A stretch of DNA of 8,121 nt from Nitrospirota bacterium (GCA_024277515.1 JAJRVB010000090.1:1-8121); one strand, 5' to 3'; numbered from the stretch's first letter, positions 1-6,473 are shown. The notes: generated by a model from the sequence alone, not told the origin. A program made the numbers and translations.

Positions 1-1
1 C

Positions 2-1036
2 GCGCGGGGTTTTGAGCAGGGGGACCTCAGTGTCCGTATGAATGACAGGGGGAAGGATGAATTCAGCATCGTTGCATCTTCTCTTAACAGGGCGATTGTT
101 AAACTGAGCGAGATGATATCCAATATAAAACTGGTCATAGATACACTTTACGAAAACTCGCGCAAGCTGTCCAATTCCGCTTCGACAATCGCTGATAACG
201 CCAGGGAGCAGTCAAGTCAGACAAACCATGTGTTCAACGCGATTGAGGAAATCAGCTCTTCCTTTCAGACCGTTGTGAACAATACAGCCGACGCTGCCGG
301 TTCATCAAAGGAAGCGTCCGACCTCGCATTCCAGAGCGCGGATATCATAAGCGGGACGGTCCTGAGCATGAACAACATCTCTCATGCAGCTGAAGAATCA
401 GCCGGTACTATTGAGGAGCTGGAAGCAGGTTCCAGGCAGATAGGTGAAATCATAAAAGTTATAGATGACATTGCCGGACAGACCAACCTCCTTGCATTAA
501 ACGCGGCCATTGAAGCTGCCCGCGCCGGAGAACAGGGGCGGGGCTTTGCGGTTGTGGCGGATGAAGTCCGTAAGCTGGCGGAAAAGACCACCGCATCTAC
601 CGGAGAAATCAGCGAGAAGATAAAAAATATTCAGCAGAAAACCGTAGATACGGTCAACTCCATGCAGGGATGGACATCAGAAATAAATTCCGGCCTGGAT
701 CTGGCCAATCAGGCGGGGAATGCATTGCAGAAGATTGTTGTCACAGTAAACGACGTGACTGACAAGGTCCAACAGGTGGCTGCTGCCGCTGAAGAGCAGT
801 CAACCACAACGAGTGAAATTACGGTCAATGTCGAATCAGTAGCAAAGCTGACGGAAGAAACCGTCGGCAATGCCGTCCAGTCATCCGATGCAACACAAAG
901 CCTGAATATGCTTGTCGAGACACTGCAGGACCTGGTGAGCGGATTTACACTGAAAAGCGCGGACAGTACAGAAAACGGCAGGCATGCAGCCCATTCAGCC
1001 AATCTCAACGAACCTGGCATCAAACTCCAGGCATGA
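2..1036 (+). CDS. Methyl-accepting chemotaxis protein, C-terminal part (5' end outside window)
   Basis: This is the cytoplasmic signalling part of a chemoreceptor, which would relay ligand sensing to CheA/CheW. The frame is already open at base 2 and reads ARGFEQGDLSVRM, the end of a HAMP domain, so the ATG at 38 is an internal Met and the gene starts upstream. After HAMP come long Ala/Ser/Thr/Glu-rich helices typical of the methylation region. The highly conserved hairpin tip lies at about bases 479-585, with QTNLLALNAAIEAARAGE followed by GRGFAVVADEVRKLAE. A return helix follows, containing AAAAEEQSTTTSEI, a typical methylation-helix pattern. The C-terminus (NEPGIKLQA) lacks the CheR/CheB-docking pentapeptide of the NWETF type. 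The sensor domain and any membrane segments are not visible, so the ligand cannot be guessed. No clear intrinsic terminator follows the stop codon. Confidence 0.95.
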   Translation, partial: ARGFEQGDLSVRMNDRGKDEFSIVASSLNRAIVKLSEMISNIKLVIDTLYENSRKLSNSASTIADNAREQSSQTNHVFNAIEEISSSFQTVVNNTADAAGSSKEASDLAFQSADIISGTVLSMNNISHAAEESAGTIEELEAGSRQIGEIIKVIDDIAGQTNLLALNAAIEAARAGEQGRGFAVVADEVRKLAEKTTASTGEISEKIKNIQQKTVDTVNSMQGWTSEINSGLDLANQAGNALQKIVVTVNDVTDKVQQVAAAAEEQSTTTSEITVNVESVAKLTEETVGNAVQSSDATQSLNMLVETLQDLVSGFTLKSADSTENGRHAAHSANLNEPGIKLQA

Positions 1037-1067
1037 CACTCAAGTAATTACAATCCGCGTTCTAATG

Positions 1068-1257
1068 TTTCAGTCGTAACTATTCATTTACGGGTAATAA
1101 TAGCAGGCAACAAAAGATCAAATATTAAAAATAAAAGATCAAAATTATGGAAGTTTTTTTATCATATAAATAATTCTCCTTAATTTTGATCTTTGATGTT
1201 TTATTTTTACATTTCAATATCCAAATGATACCTTTAACTGAATCGTTACTTTCAGTC
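1068..1257. mobile_element. Putative MITE-like non-autonomous element with 8-bp flanking direct repeats
   Basis: The 8-mer TTTCAGTC occurs at 1068-1075 and again at 1250-1257. Exactly between the copies lies a 174-bp segment (1076-1249) whose ends are inverted repeats. Bases 1076-1096 match the reverse complement of 1229-1249 at 17 of 21 positions, both beginning GTAAC. Inside is a perfect 14-bp inverted repeat (1134-1147 with 1181-1194). The segment codes for nothing. Direct repeats abutting inverted ends is the expected architecture of a miniature inverted-repeat transposable element, but no second copy exists in this window and no transposase is present. The direct match actually runs 10 bp (TTTCAGTCGT), because the element's first two bases also follow the right copy, so the target-duplication length is uncertain. 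Confidence 0.45.
1134..1194. repeat. Perfect 14-bp inverted repeat, AT-rich stem-loop
   Basis: AAAGATCAAAATTA at 1134-1147 is the exact reverse complement of 1181-1194, with a 33-base loop between. Both arms continue outward as AT-rich 7-bp-phased sequence: GATCAAA at 1116 and again at 1137, 21 bp apart, and on the right AATTTTG-ATCTTTG-ATGTTTT-ATTTTTA from 1182. This gives a longer imperfect stem. It forms the core of the MITE-like element. A bidirectional terminator is possible but unlikely, because the stem is almost pure A/T. Confidence 0.7.
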
Positions 1258-1271
1258 GTGAATTGATCTTG

Positions 1272-1306
1272 ACCATTTACCAATTACCATTTATACTTAA
1301 CAATAT
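1272..1306. repeat. Degenerate 7-bp tandem tract
   Basis: The units ACCATTT (1272), ACCAATT (1279), ACCATTT (1286), ATACTTA (1293) and ACAATAT (1300) follow each other with 7-bp spacing. The first three differ from one another by at most one base. The tract sits just outside the MITE-like element and upstream of the GT81-like gene. It is short and AT-rich, so chance cannot be excluded. Confidence 0.4.
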
Positions 1307-1374
1307 TTAATTTATGATGAATTATCAACATATTAGTCAGGGCAGGCTGAAAGCATTTTAACTGGATATTAAAT

Positions 1375-2583
1375 ATGGCCGATTTTCATCAAGGCGGGAT
1401 ATTACCGACATTTCATAAACTTGGCAGACTGAATCTTGAAAAGATAGAATCCGAGTTATTCTGGTACGCCAAGGAACGGCCTATAGCCCTTGTACTCCCT
1501 TCTCTTTATTCAGAGCTTGAAGGTAAGGCCCTCAAGGTCATACTGAGGGAACTGAAGGGCGCCCGTTATATAAGTAAAGTAATTGTCACTCTCGGACCCT
1601 GCACAAAAAAAGAGTTCGGCAATGCGCGGAAGTTTTTTTCCGTTCTGCCCCAGTCAGTGACCCTGATATGGAACAACGGCAAAAAAATAAGTGATGTGTA
1701 CAGGACCATCAGAGAGGCGGGTCTCCAGCTTGGTGATACGGGCAAGGGTCAGTCGGCATGGATGGCATACGGCTATGTCATAGCGCAGAAAAACATAAGC
1801 GTGATCGCCCTTCATGACTGTGATATCCTTACATACAGCCGGGACATGCTGGCGCGGCTCTGTTATCCGGTCACCAACCCTAATCTCGATTATGAATTCT
1901 GCAAGGGATATTACAGCCGTGTGACGGACAGGATGCACGGCAGGGTGACCAGACTTCTTGTGACACCCCTTATCCGCTCTCTGAAAAAACTGTTCGGCCA
2001 CCTCCCCCTCCTCGAATTTCTCGACAGTTTCAGGTACCCGCTTGCCGGGGAATTCTCTATGGATGTTGATCTCGCCAGGGTAAACAAGATCCCGGGCGAC
2101 TGGGGACTGGAAGTCGGCATGCTTGCGGAAGTTTACAGAAACTGCTCTGTGCGGAGGGTGTGCCAGATTGATATTGCGGACAATTATGAACACAAGCATC
2201 AGGACCTTTCTCACGATGATATTTCGAAGGGCCTGTTGAAAATGTGTATAGACATCAGCAAGTCAATCTTCAGGACCCTCACGTCCGAAGGTATCATATT
2301 TTCAGACGGTACGTTCAAGTCACTGATCGCGACTTACGTGCGCACCTCGCAGGACATGCTCAAGCGTTATGAAGATGATGCTGCCGTGAACGGACTTGTT
2401 TTTGACCGCCACGGGGAAAGCCTTGCAGTCGAAACATTTATAGAGGGTATTAAAAACGCTTCTGAAATCATAATGAAGGACCCTTTGGGTGTACCGTTAA
2501 TATCAAGCTGGGACAGGGTGACCTCAGCCCTGCCCGAAATCCTGGATAAAGTAAAAAACGCTGTGGAAGATGATAATAGATAA
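1375..2583 (+). CDS. GT81-family glycosyltransferase, glucosyl-3-phosphoglycerate-synthase-like
   Basis: This is a probable cytoplasmic GT-A fold retaining glycosyltransferase of 402 aa. Characterised GpgS enzymes move glucose from a nucleotide-glucose to 3-phosphoglycerate, giving the precursor of the compatible solute glucosylglycerate. Visible landmarks are the N-terminal strand RPIALVLPSLYSELEG, the loop GKGQSAW (residues 123-129), and a metal-binding HDCDI (147-151) in place of the usual DxD context. RVTRLLVTPLIRSL is followed by PLAGEFS (222-228), DWGLEVGML (from 242), and a late His motif YEHKHQDLS (H273/H275) that fits the metal-binding His of GpgS. The start beginning MADFHQGG matches what I recall of this subfamily; the ribosome site is weak (TGGA 9 bases upstream). 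This variant belongs to a long subgroup whose acceptor is less certain, so the exact product is inferred. The downstream trehalose genes support a solute role. Confidence 0.8.
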   Translation: MADFHQGGILPTFHKLGRLNLEKIESELFWYAKERPIALVLPSLYSELEGKALKVILRELKGARYISKVIVTLGPCTKKEFGNARKFFSVLPQSVTLIWNNGKKISDVYRTIREAGLQLGDTGKGQSAWMAYGYVIAQKNISVIALHDCDILTYSRDMLARLCYPVTNPNLDYEFCKGYYSRVTDRMHGRVTRLLVTPLIRSLKKLFGHLPLLEFLDSFRYPLAGEFSMDVDLARVNKIPGDWGLEVGMLAEVYRNCSVRRVCQIDIADNYEHKHQDLSHDDISKGLLKMCIDISKSIFRTLTSEGIIFSDGTFKSLIATYVRTSQDMLKRYEDDAAVNGLVFDRHGESLAVETFIEGIKNASEIIMKDPLGVPLISSWDRVTSALPEILDKVKNAVEDDNR

Positions 2584-2607
2584 AAACTGTTACTGTAGAT
2601 GTTATCA

Positions 2608-2636
2608 CTGAATTCCTTTAAGGAAATCCATATAAT
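2608..2636 (+). promoter_or_regulatory. Candidate sigma-70-type promoter for the histone-like/M23 pair
   Basis: A perfect TATAAT lies at 2631-2636, with CTGAAT (2608-2613, 3 of 6 to TTGACA) 17 bp upstream. The promoter sits in the 116-bp gap after the GT81-like gene and about 64 bases before the next start codon. The weak -35 box keeps confidence low. Confidence 0.35.
2610..2628. promoter_or_regulatory. 19-bp dyad, operator-like
   Basis: The sequence GAATTCCTTTAAGGAAATC is symmetric about base 2619, with 8 of 9 arm pairs complementary. The one-base centre makes a stable hairpin impossible, so a protein-binding dyad is more plausible than a terminator. It falls between the proposed -35 and -10 boxes of the downstream gene, where a repressor would act. 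No regulator is known for it. Confidence 0.3.
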
Positions 2637-2699
2637 ATTAATATTGAAATGGAAAAGCGTCTTATGAAAGAACTTATAACATACAATGGGAGGCATTAG

Positions 2700-3176
2700 A
2701 TGAATTTTTGGGAAAGAATCCAGGAGGACCTGAAAAAGAACCTTCAGGAAGGCATTGATGTTTTCAGGGAAGGAAGTTCCGTTTTCACCGAAAAGATAGA
2801 GCAGTTGACCGGAGAAGGCAAAAAAAAGTACAAGGTATTCAACCTGAACATGAAGGTGCAGGAAGAGTTCACAAAACTGGGAGGAGAAGTCTATGACCTG
2901 ATATCCGCCAAATCGAAGCAGCCCCTCGCGAACAGGAAAGTGAAATCAATTATCTCCCGGATCAGCAGACTCGAAACCCAGATTAACAAGCTTGAAGACA
3001 GGGAAACAAAGAAACCCCGCAAGACCTCCATCAGGAAGACTGCAAAAAAGAAGAGCACTGCAAAAAAAACCGCTAAAAAAACAACCGGGAAGACCGCCGG
3101 GAAAACAGCGGCCGGGAAAAAGACAAAGTCCGGCAGCTCTGCCAAGACTTCACCCCGGAAAATTAAATCATTATGA
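2700..3176 (+). CDS. Small protein with histone-H1-like Lys/Ala/Thr-rich C-terminal tail
   Basis: This is a 158-aa soluble protein with no signal peptide or membrane segment. Residues 1 to about 100 look mainly helical and amphipathic (FWERIQEDLKKNLQEGIDVF, then a coiled-coil-like SRISRLETQINKLED). They contain a conserved-looking EFTKLGGEVYDLI segment. From about residue 102 the sequence becomes a low-complexity basic tail of repeated KKTAKK, GKTAGKT and similar units, like eukaryotic histone H1 tails and bacterial H1-like proteins. A role in binding DNA or another polyanion is inferred from this composition; the N-terminal part has no function I can name. A strong ribosome site GGGAGG (2688-2693) fixes the start. 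The stop overlaps the next start by 4 bp (ATGA), suggesting translational coupling to the M23 peptidase, an odd pairing. Confidence 0.8.
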   Translation: MNFWERIQEDLKKNLQEGIDVFREGSSVFTEKIEQLTGEGKKKYKVFNLNMKVQEEFTKLGGEVYDLISAKSKQPLANRKVKSIISRISRLETQINKLEDRETKKPRKTSIRKTAKKKSTAKKTAKKTTGKTAGKTAAGKKTKSGSSAKTSPRKIKSL

Positions 3177-4407
3177 AACGCAATATATTACTCATAGCAG
3201 CGGTTTCCGCCCTGGTACTGTTTCTCTTTAATATGAACGCAGAGCCTCCGGCAGAAGAAGTATCCGCAGCAGAGGAAGAGAGTTCATATACGATTGCAGG
3301 GGTAGTACAGGCCAGGGACACACTCGAAGCGATTTTCGAGAGATATAATCTCGACAAGGCGGACATGCACAAGATTTATAACGTCTCGAGCAAGAAGTAT
3401 AATCTCTCGAACATAGCCGTAGGGAGTGTCTATACTTTTGAACTGGACAAATCCGAACATACTATTCAGAGGATGCATTATGGAATTGATGATACATCAT
3501 TTCTGAGCATAAACAGGAATTCCGGGGGGTTCAGCGCGGAGAAAGTGACGCTTCCCGTGCAAAAAAGAGTCGGGTCATTTCATATCTATATTCAGGGCAA
3601 TCTAATTTCTTCAATGCCCGGCAGTCACAAGGAATACCATAAGCTTGCCCTGTCGCTCTCTGACATATATGCTTGGGACATTGATTTTTCTCATGATATC
3701 AGAAACGGCGACTCGGTCAAACTGCTCGTTGAAGAGCTGTGGGTGGGAGATGTATTTAAAGGTTACGGCGATATCCTTGCGGTCGAGTTTATAAATAACG
3801 GCAGGAAATATTTTGCGTACAGGTTTGAACAGGACGGTTATGTTGATTATTACGACGACAGAGGAAAGTCGCTGAGAAAGGCATTGCTGCGTTCTCCTCT
3901 GAAGTTCAAGTATATAAGCTCCGGCTTCAGCAGGAGACGTCTGCACCCCAAGCTGAGGATTTACAGGCCCCACCTGGGAATTGACTATGCCGCGCCGACA
4001 GGGACCCCGGTCTCTGCAGCGGGAAGCGGTACGGTCGTGTATGCGGGCCGAAAGGGGCAGATGGGCAGGATGGTCAGGATCAAGCATCCCGGGGGTTACG
4101 AAACATACTACGGCCACCTCTCCCGGATTCCAAAAAAATGAGGAAGTCGAAAAAAGTCTCGCAGGGGGACATCATTGGATATGTAGGTGCTACAGGCCTT
4201 GCTACAGGGCCCCATCTCGATTATCGTATAAAATACAAAGGCAAATTCGTGAATCCCCTGAAAATACGTCTGCCCCGTGGAAAATCGGTATCGAATAAAA
4301 TGATGACCGCATTCAGCAAAAAAATAGATGTATTTAACACAAAACTTTCTTTAATAACTGCACCTGTCGTTGCGTCAAAAGTGAAAAAGGGAAAGATATC
4401 CGGTTAA
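3173..4407 (+). CDS. Exported M23 (LytM-type) metallopeptidase, interrupted by a -1 frameshift
   Basis: This is a probable peptidoglycan endopeptidase acting in the periplasm. Residues 5-20 form a hydrophobic signal peptide or membrane anchor after MKRN. About 240 residues of OapA/LysM-like N-terminal region follow (ARDTLEAIFERYNLDKADMHKI), as in MepM-type enzymes, and then the catalytic domain. The first frame ends at 4141 after 322 aa, in the middle of that domain. The remainder continues in the -1 frame from 4138 to 4407, giving 411 aa if joined at the A7 run 4132-4138. Zinc and catalytic residues by LytM alignment are H267 and D271 (HLGID), H315 (YGHL), and H348 with D350 (GPHLD). In LytM the last position is a His ligand. 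The joined sequence matches the family without a gap, so the gene is either read by frameshifting, recently broken, or mis-assembled. It is coupled by ATGA overlap to the histone-like gene. Confidence 0.85.
4132..4141 (+). other. A7 slippery heptamer followed directly by TGA, possible -1 frameshift site
   Basis: In the zero frame the bases read CCA AAA AAA TGA, so the run is phased exactly as the heptamer A-AAA-AAA used for -1 slippage. Slipping places the ribosome on ATG AGG AAG at 4138, which continues the M23 domain to 4407. I see no clear upstream Shine-Dalgarno stimulator and no convincing downstream hairpin. Polymerase slippage on the A7 run or a lost A in the assembly would give the same joined protein. 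Confidence 0.5.
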
Positions 4408-4456
4408 GCTTTTCTCCTTGAACCCTGATTTTGACTGTTTATGCGGAAAGCAGCCT

Positions 4457-4490
4457 GTATCCCGGGGCACGTAATCCGGATTATGGATAC
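4457..4490. repeat. Nested palindromes after the M23 gene
   Basis: TAATCCGGATTA at 4472-4483 is a perfect 12-bp palindrome. It lies inside an outer inverted repeat GTATCC (4457-4462) and GGATAC (4485-4490). Transcribed, this could fold as a cruciform-like double stem. No T-run follows, so it is not a standard intrinsic terminator. An operator or a weak mRNA end are alternatives. Confidence 0.35.
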
Positions 4491-4512
4491 TCTCCCGAAA
4501 ACTTTAGAAGTA

Positions 4513-4541
4513 TTAGCATATTTGCAGATAAACCATATAAA
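4513..4541 (+). promoter_or_regulatory. Candidate promoter of the trehalose operon
   Basis: TTAGCA (4513-4518, 4 of 6 to TTGACA) and TATAAA (4536-4541, 5 of 6 to TATAAT) are separated by 17 bp. They lie about 40 bases before the TTG start at 4582. A lone TTGACT at 4546-4551 has no suitable -10 box before the gene. Confidence 0.4.
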
Positions 4542-4581
4542 ATAGTTGACTATCGAACCGTTTATTTAAGAGAGGACAAAA

Positions 4582-5256
4582 TTGAAAAAAATCCCGGAAC
4601 CTTTTGAGTTCAAAGAATGTGTCAGTATTGTTAAATCCACCGGTGAGAAGGCCAGGAACCTGATTGAGATGAGGAAACTTATTTCGAAGGTGGGCAATGA
4701 ATGTATTTTTCATCATGTGTATCAATATTTTCTGAAGGGCCACATACTGGAGTATACGAACGATTTTGCAGAGTGGGCCGGCGAGACCCTTGAAGAACGG
4801 GCCCTGGCAGAGCGCCTTGCGAGCATTGACCCGTACACACTGAAATCGGTTGCATCAGTACGAAAAGCGATATTGGGGGAAATTGACGGGTTTCTCTCAA
4901 TTTTCCCGGAGCCGCGTGATGTAGTGAGCGGAAGTGAATTCTATTTTAACGAAACCGTCAACCTCGTATTTCCAGTGGGGATCAAGACAAAGAACCTGGC
5001 CGAGTTCCTTGTGGCAATCGAACATGTTGACACAGGAAGCATATATTATCACTTCTATGATTCCAGGGTGCGTCTCGGCGAAGGCGTGATGGACGATTTC
5101 TCCATGTGGATAGAACATACGCTCGGGAGGAAAAAAGTGGCTGAAAAAATCAGGGCGATAGACCCTTTTATGCACAGCATCGAAAGCATCCGTAAACATA
5201 TTAAGGAAATAGTAGAAGAATATGTGAGGGCGGATATGGAAGGAGTGGCATATTGA
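4582..5256 (+). CDS. DUF5752-like protein made of two tandem repeats, first gene of the trehalose operon
   Basis: This is a 224-aa soluble protein without signal peptide; I recognise it as resembling the DUF5752 family, which has no established function. It is an internal duplication: residues about 8-105 and 120-215 align with an offset of 110-112. Matching pairs include FEFKECVSIV with FYFNETVNLV, N26-L27 with N138-L139, IFHHVYQYF with IYYHFYDSR, DFAEWAGETL with DFSMWIEHTL, IDPYTLKSVASVRK with IDPFMHSIESIRK. His45/His157, Trp65/Trp176 and Asp83-Pro84/Asp194-Pro195 are kept in both halves. The start is TTG with AGAGGA (4571-4576) at good spacing; no ATG nearby keeps the first repeat intact. 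The gene overlaps the TreT-like gene by 4 bp, so a partner, scaffold or regulator of that enzyme is a reasonable inference, but no catalytic motif is seen. Confidence 0.75.
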   Translation: MKKIPEPFEFKECVSIVKSTGEKARNLIEMRKLISKVGNECIFHHVYQYFLKGHILEYTNDFAEWAGETLEERALAERLASIDPYTLKSVASVRKAILGEIDGFLSIFPEPRDVVSGSEFYFNETVNLVFPVGIKTKNLAEFLVAIEHVDTGSIYYHFYDSRVRLGEGVMDDFSMWIEHTLGRKKVAEKIRAIDPFMHSIESIRKHIKEIVEEYVRADMEGVAY

Positions 5257-6473
5257 TCAGACAATATTCAGGGATATCCCCCAAAGGAGATCTTCTTTTA
5301 ATTCAGCGGCTCTGTGAAAAATTAAAGGGCCGTTCGTTTCTTCATGTTAACTCAACGCGTGAGGGCGGAGGCGTCGCAGAGATACTGCACAGGATGATAC
5401 CGCTGCTCACAGACCTCGGCATTAACGCCAGATGGGACGTCATAGAGGGTGACGCCGCCTTTTATGACTTCACCAAAAAGACCCACAATGCCCTTCAGGG
5501 CAACAGGGAAAAATTTACAAAAAAGATGTGGGAGCATTATTATGAGGTAAACAGGAAAAACAGCAGAAAGATCGACCTCAGGGCCGACGCGGTTCTCATG
5601 CATGATCCGCAGCCTGCCCCCCTTATCGACTTCAGGCCCCGTTCGCGCAAATCAGTCTGGTTATGGAGATGCCACATAGACGTTTCCAACCCGATGGCGA
5701 GCGTATGGACCAATTTGAAGAAGTATGTCGTTAAATACGATGCCGCGATATTTTCAGTATCCAAGTTCGCGAAGTCCCTTCCTCTCGATGAATTCATAGT
5801 CACCCCGTCCATTGACCCCCTGAGCGACAAGAACAGGGAACTGACCGAAAGGGAAATAAATGAGGTAGGCAGGAGATTCAATATCCCCCGCGACAGGTCA
5901 ATTATTTTACAGGTCTCACGGTTCGACAGGTTCAAAGATCCTATCGGTGTGATCAACGCGTACAAGATAGTCAAGAAATATAATGACTGCATTCTGATCC
6001 TTGTAGGGAGTCCGGCAACGGACGACCCGGAAGGAGAGGCGATCCTGAATGAGGTAAAAGAGTATGCAGGGAATGATCCGGACATCCATATCCTCATGCT
6101 GCCCCCTGACAGCCATAAGGAAATCAATGCCCTTCAGAGGATGTCCGACGTGATCCTGCAAAAATCAATAAAAGAGGGGTTCGGCCTTACTGTTTCCGAG
6201 GCTATGTGGAAAGAGAAGCCCGTAATCGGAGGAGGCGTAGGAGGAATCCCCCTCCAGATCGTCCATGGTGTTACCGGATTTATCGTCTATTCGGTTGAAG
6301 GGGCCGCATTCAGGATCAGACAGTACCTGAACAATCCCGATATGGCCAGAAGGATGGGTCAAAACGGCAAGGAATATGTAAGGAAAAACTTTCTCCTGAC
6401 CAGGCAGATCAGGGACTACCTGTCTCTCTGGTACAGCACCATGCATCGAGGTAAGAATGTGATTGAATTATGA
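5253..6473 (+). CDS. treT: TreT-like trehalose synthase (GT4, glycosyltransferring)
   Basis: This 406-aa cytoplasmic GT-B retaining glycosyltransferase matches TreT, which joins glucose from an NDP-glucose to free glucose to make trehalose, a reversible reaction. Diagnostic segments are VNSTREGGGVAEIL (residues 32-45), followed by WDVIEGDAAFYDFTKKTHNALQ. The middle region has WRCHIDVSNP and PSIDPLSDKN. The C-terminal Rossmann half has VSRFDRFKDP and the GT4 E-x7-E motif E308-GFGLTVS-E316, then GGVGGIPLQI for the sugar nucleotide. Length is normal for the family. The start is TTG at 5253, overlapping the previous stop as TTGA, with ribosome site GGAAGGAG (5238-5245) seven bases upstream; this supports TTG over later Met codons. 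Related GT4 enzymes such as trehalose phosphorylase are the main alternative, so donor and direction remain inferred. Confidence 0.85.
   Translation: MIRQYSGISPKGDLLLIQRLCEKLKGRSFLHVNSTREGGGVAEILHRMIPLLTDLGINARWDVIEGDAAFYDFTKKTHNALQGNREKFTKKMWEHYYEVNRKNSRKIDLRADAVLMHDPQPAPLIDFRPRSRKSVWLWRCHIDVSNPMASVWTNLKKYVVKYDAAIFSVSKFAKSLPLDEFIVTPSIDPLSDKNRELTEREINEVGRRFNIPRDRSIILQVSRFDRFKDPIGVINAYKIVKKYNDCILILVGSPATDDPEGEAILNEVKEYAGNDPDIHILMLPPDSHKEINALQRMSDVILQKSIKEGFGLTVSEAMWKEKPVIGGGVGGIPLQIVHGVTGFIVYSVEGAAFRIRQYLNNPDMARRMGQNGKEYVRKNFLLTRQIRDYLSLWYSTMHRGKNVIEL

Larger units (their letters stand above)
1037..1374. other. AT-rich intergenic region carrying repeats, no gene
   Basis: This 338-bp gap separates the chemoreceptor from the GT81-like gene and holds no credible coding frame. 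It contains the MITE-like structure at 1068-1257 and a second 7-bp-phased tract at about 1272-1306, both listed separately. A weak promoter guess for the downstream gene is TTAACA (1297-1302) with AATTAT (1320-1325) at 17-bp spacing, only 4 of 6 in the -10 box. I see no RNA gene and no GC-rich terminator hairpin with a T-run. Confidence 0.7.

Noticed and set aside
1134..1194. Rho-independent terminator of the chemoreceptor gene
   Set aside because: The stem is nearly all A/T with a 33-base loop and would be unstable. The T7 run lies inside the loop instead of after the stem.
1116..1306. CRISPR-like array from the repeated short units
   Set aside because: Units are 7 bp, degenerate and without spacers; no cas gene is nearby.
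1654..2214. 186-aa open frame on the minus strand
   Set aside because: It lies wholly inside the GT81-like gene, whose protein motifs are clear; the antisense product resembles no family I know and has shadow-like composition.
2992..3231. 79-aa plus-strand frame rich in Lys, Arg and Pro
   Set aside because: It is the +1 shadow of the Lys-rich tail of the histone-like gene and runs into the signal peptide region of the M23 gene; no ribosome site.
3611..4117. 168-aa open frame on the minus strand
   Set aside because: It is antisense to the M23 gene and explained by that gene's codon use; no motif and no ribosome site.
4318..4324. Second A7 run in the M23 3' part as another frameshift site
   Set aside because: The frame reads through it to a normal end, and no conserved domain is interrupted there.
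4138..4407. Independent 89-aa gene starting at the ATG that overlaps the TGA
   Set aside because: It holds only the last third of an M23 domain, and its first residues continue the upstream frame without a gap. A separate functional protein is unlikely, although translational coupling through ATGA cannot be excluded.
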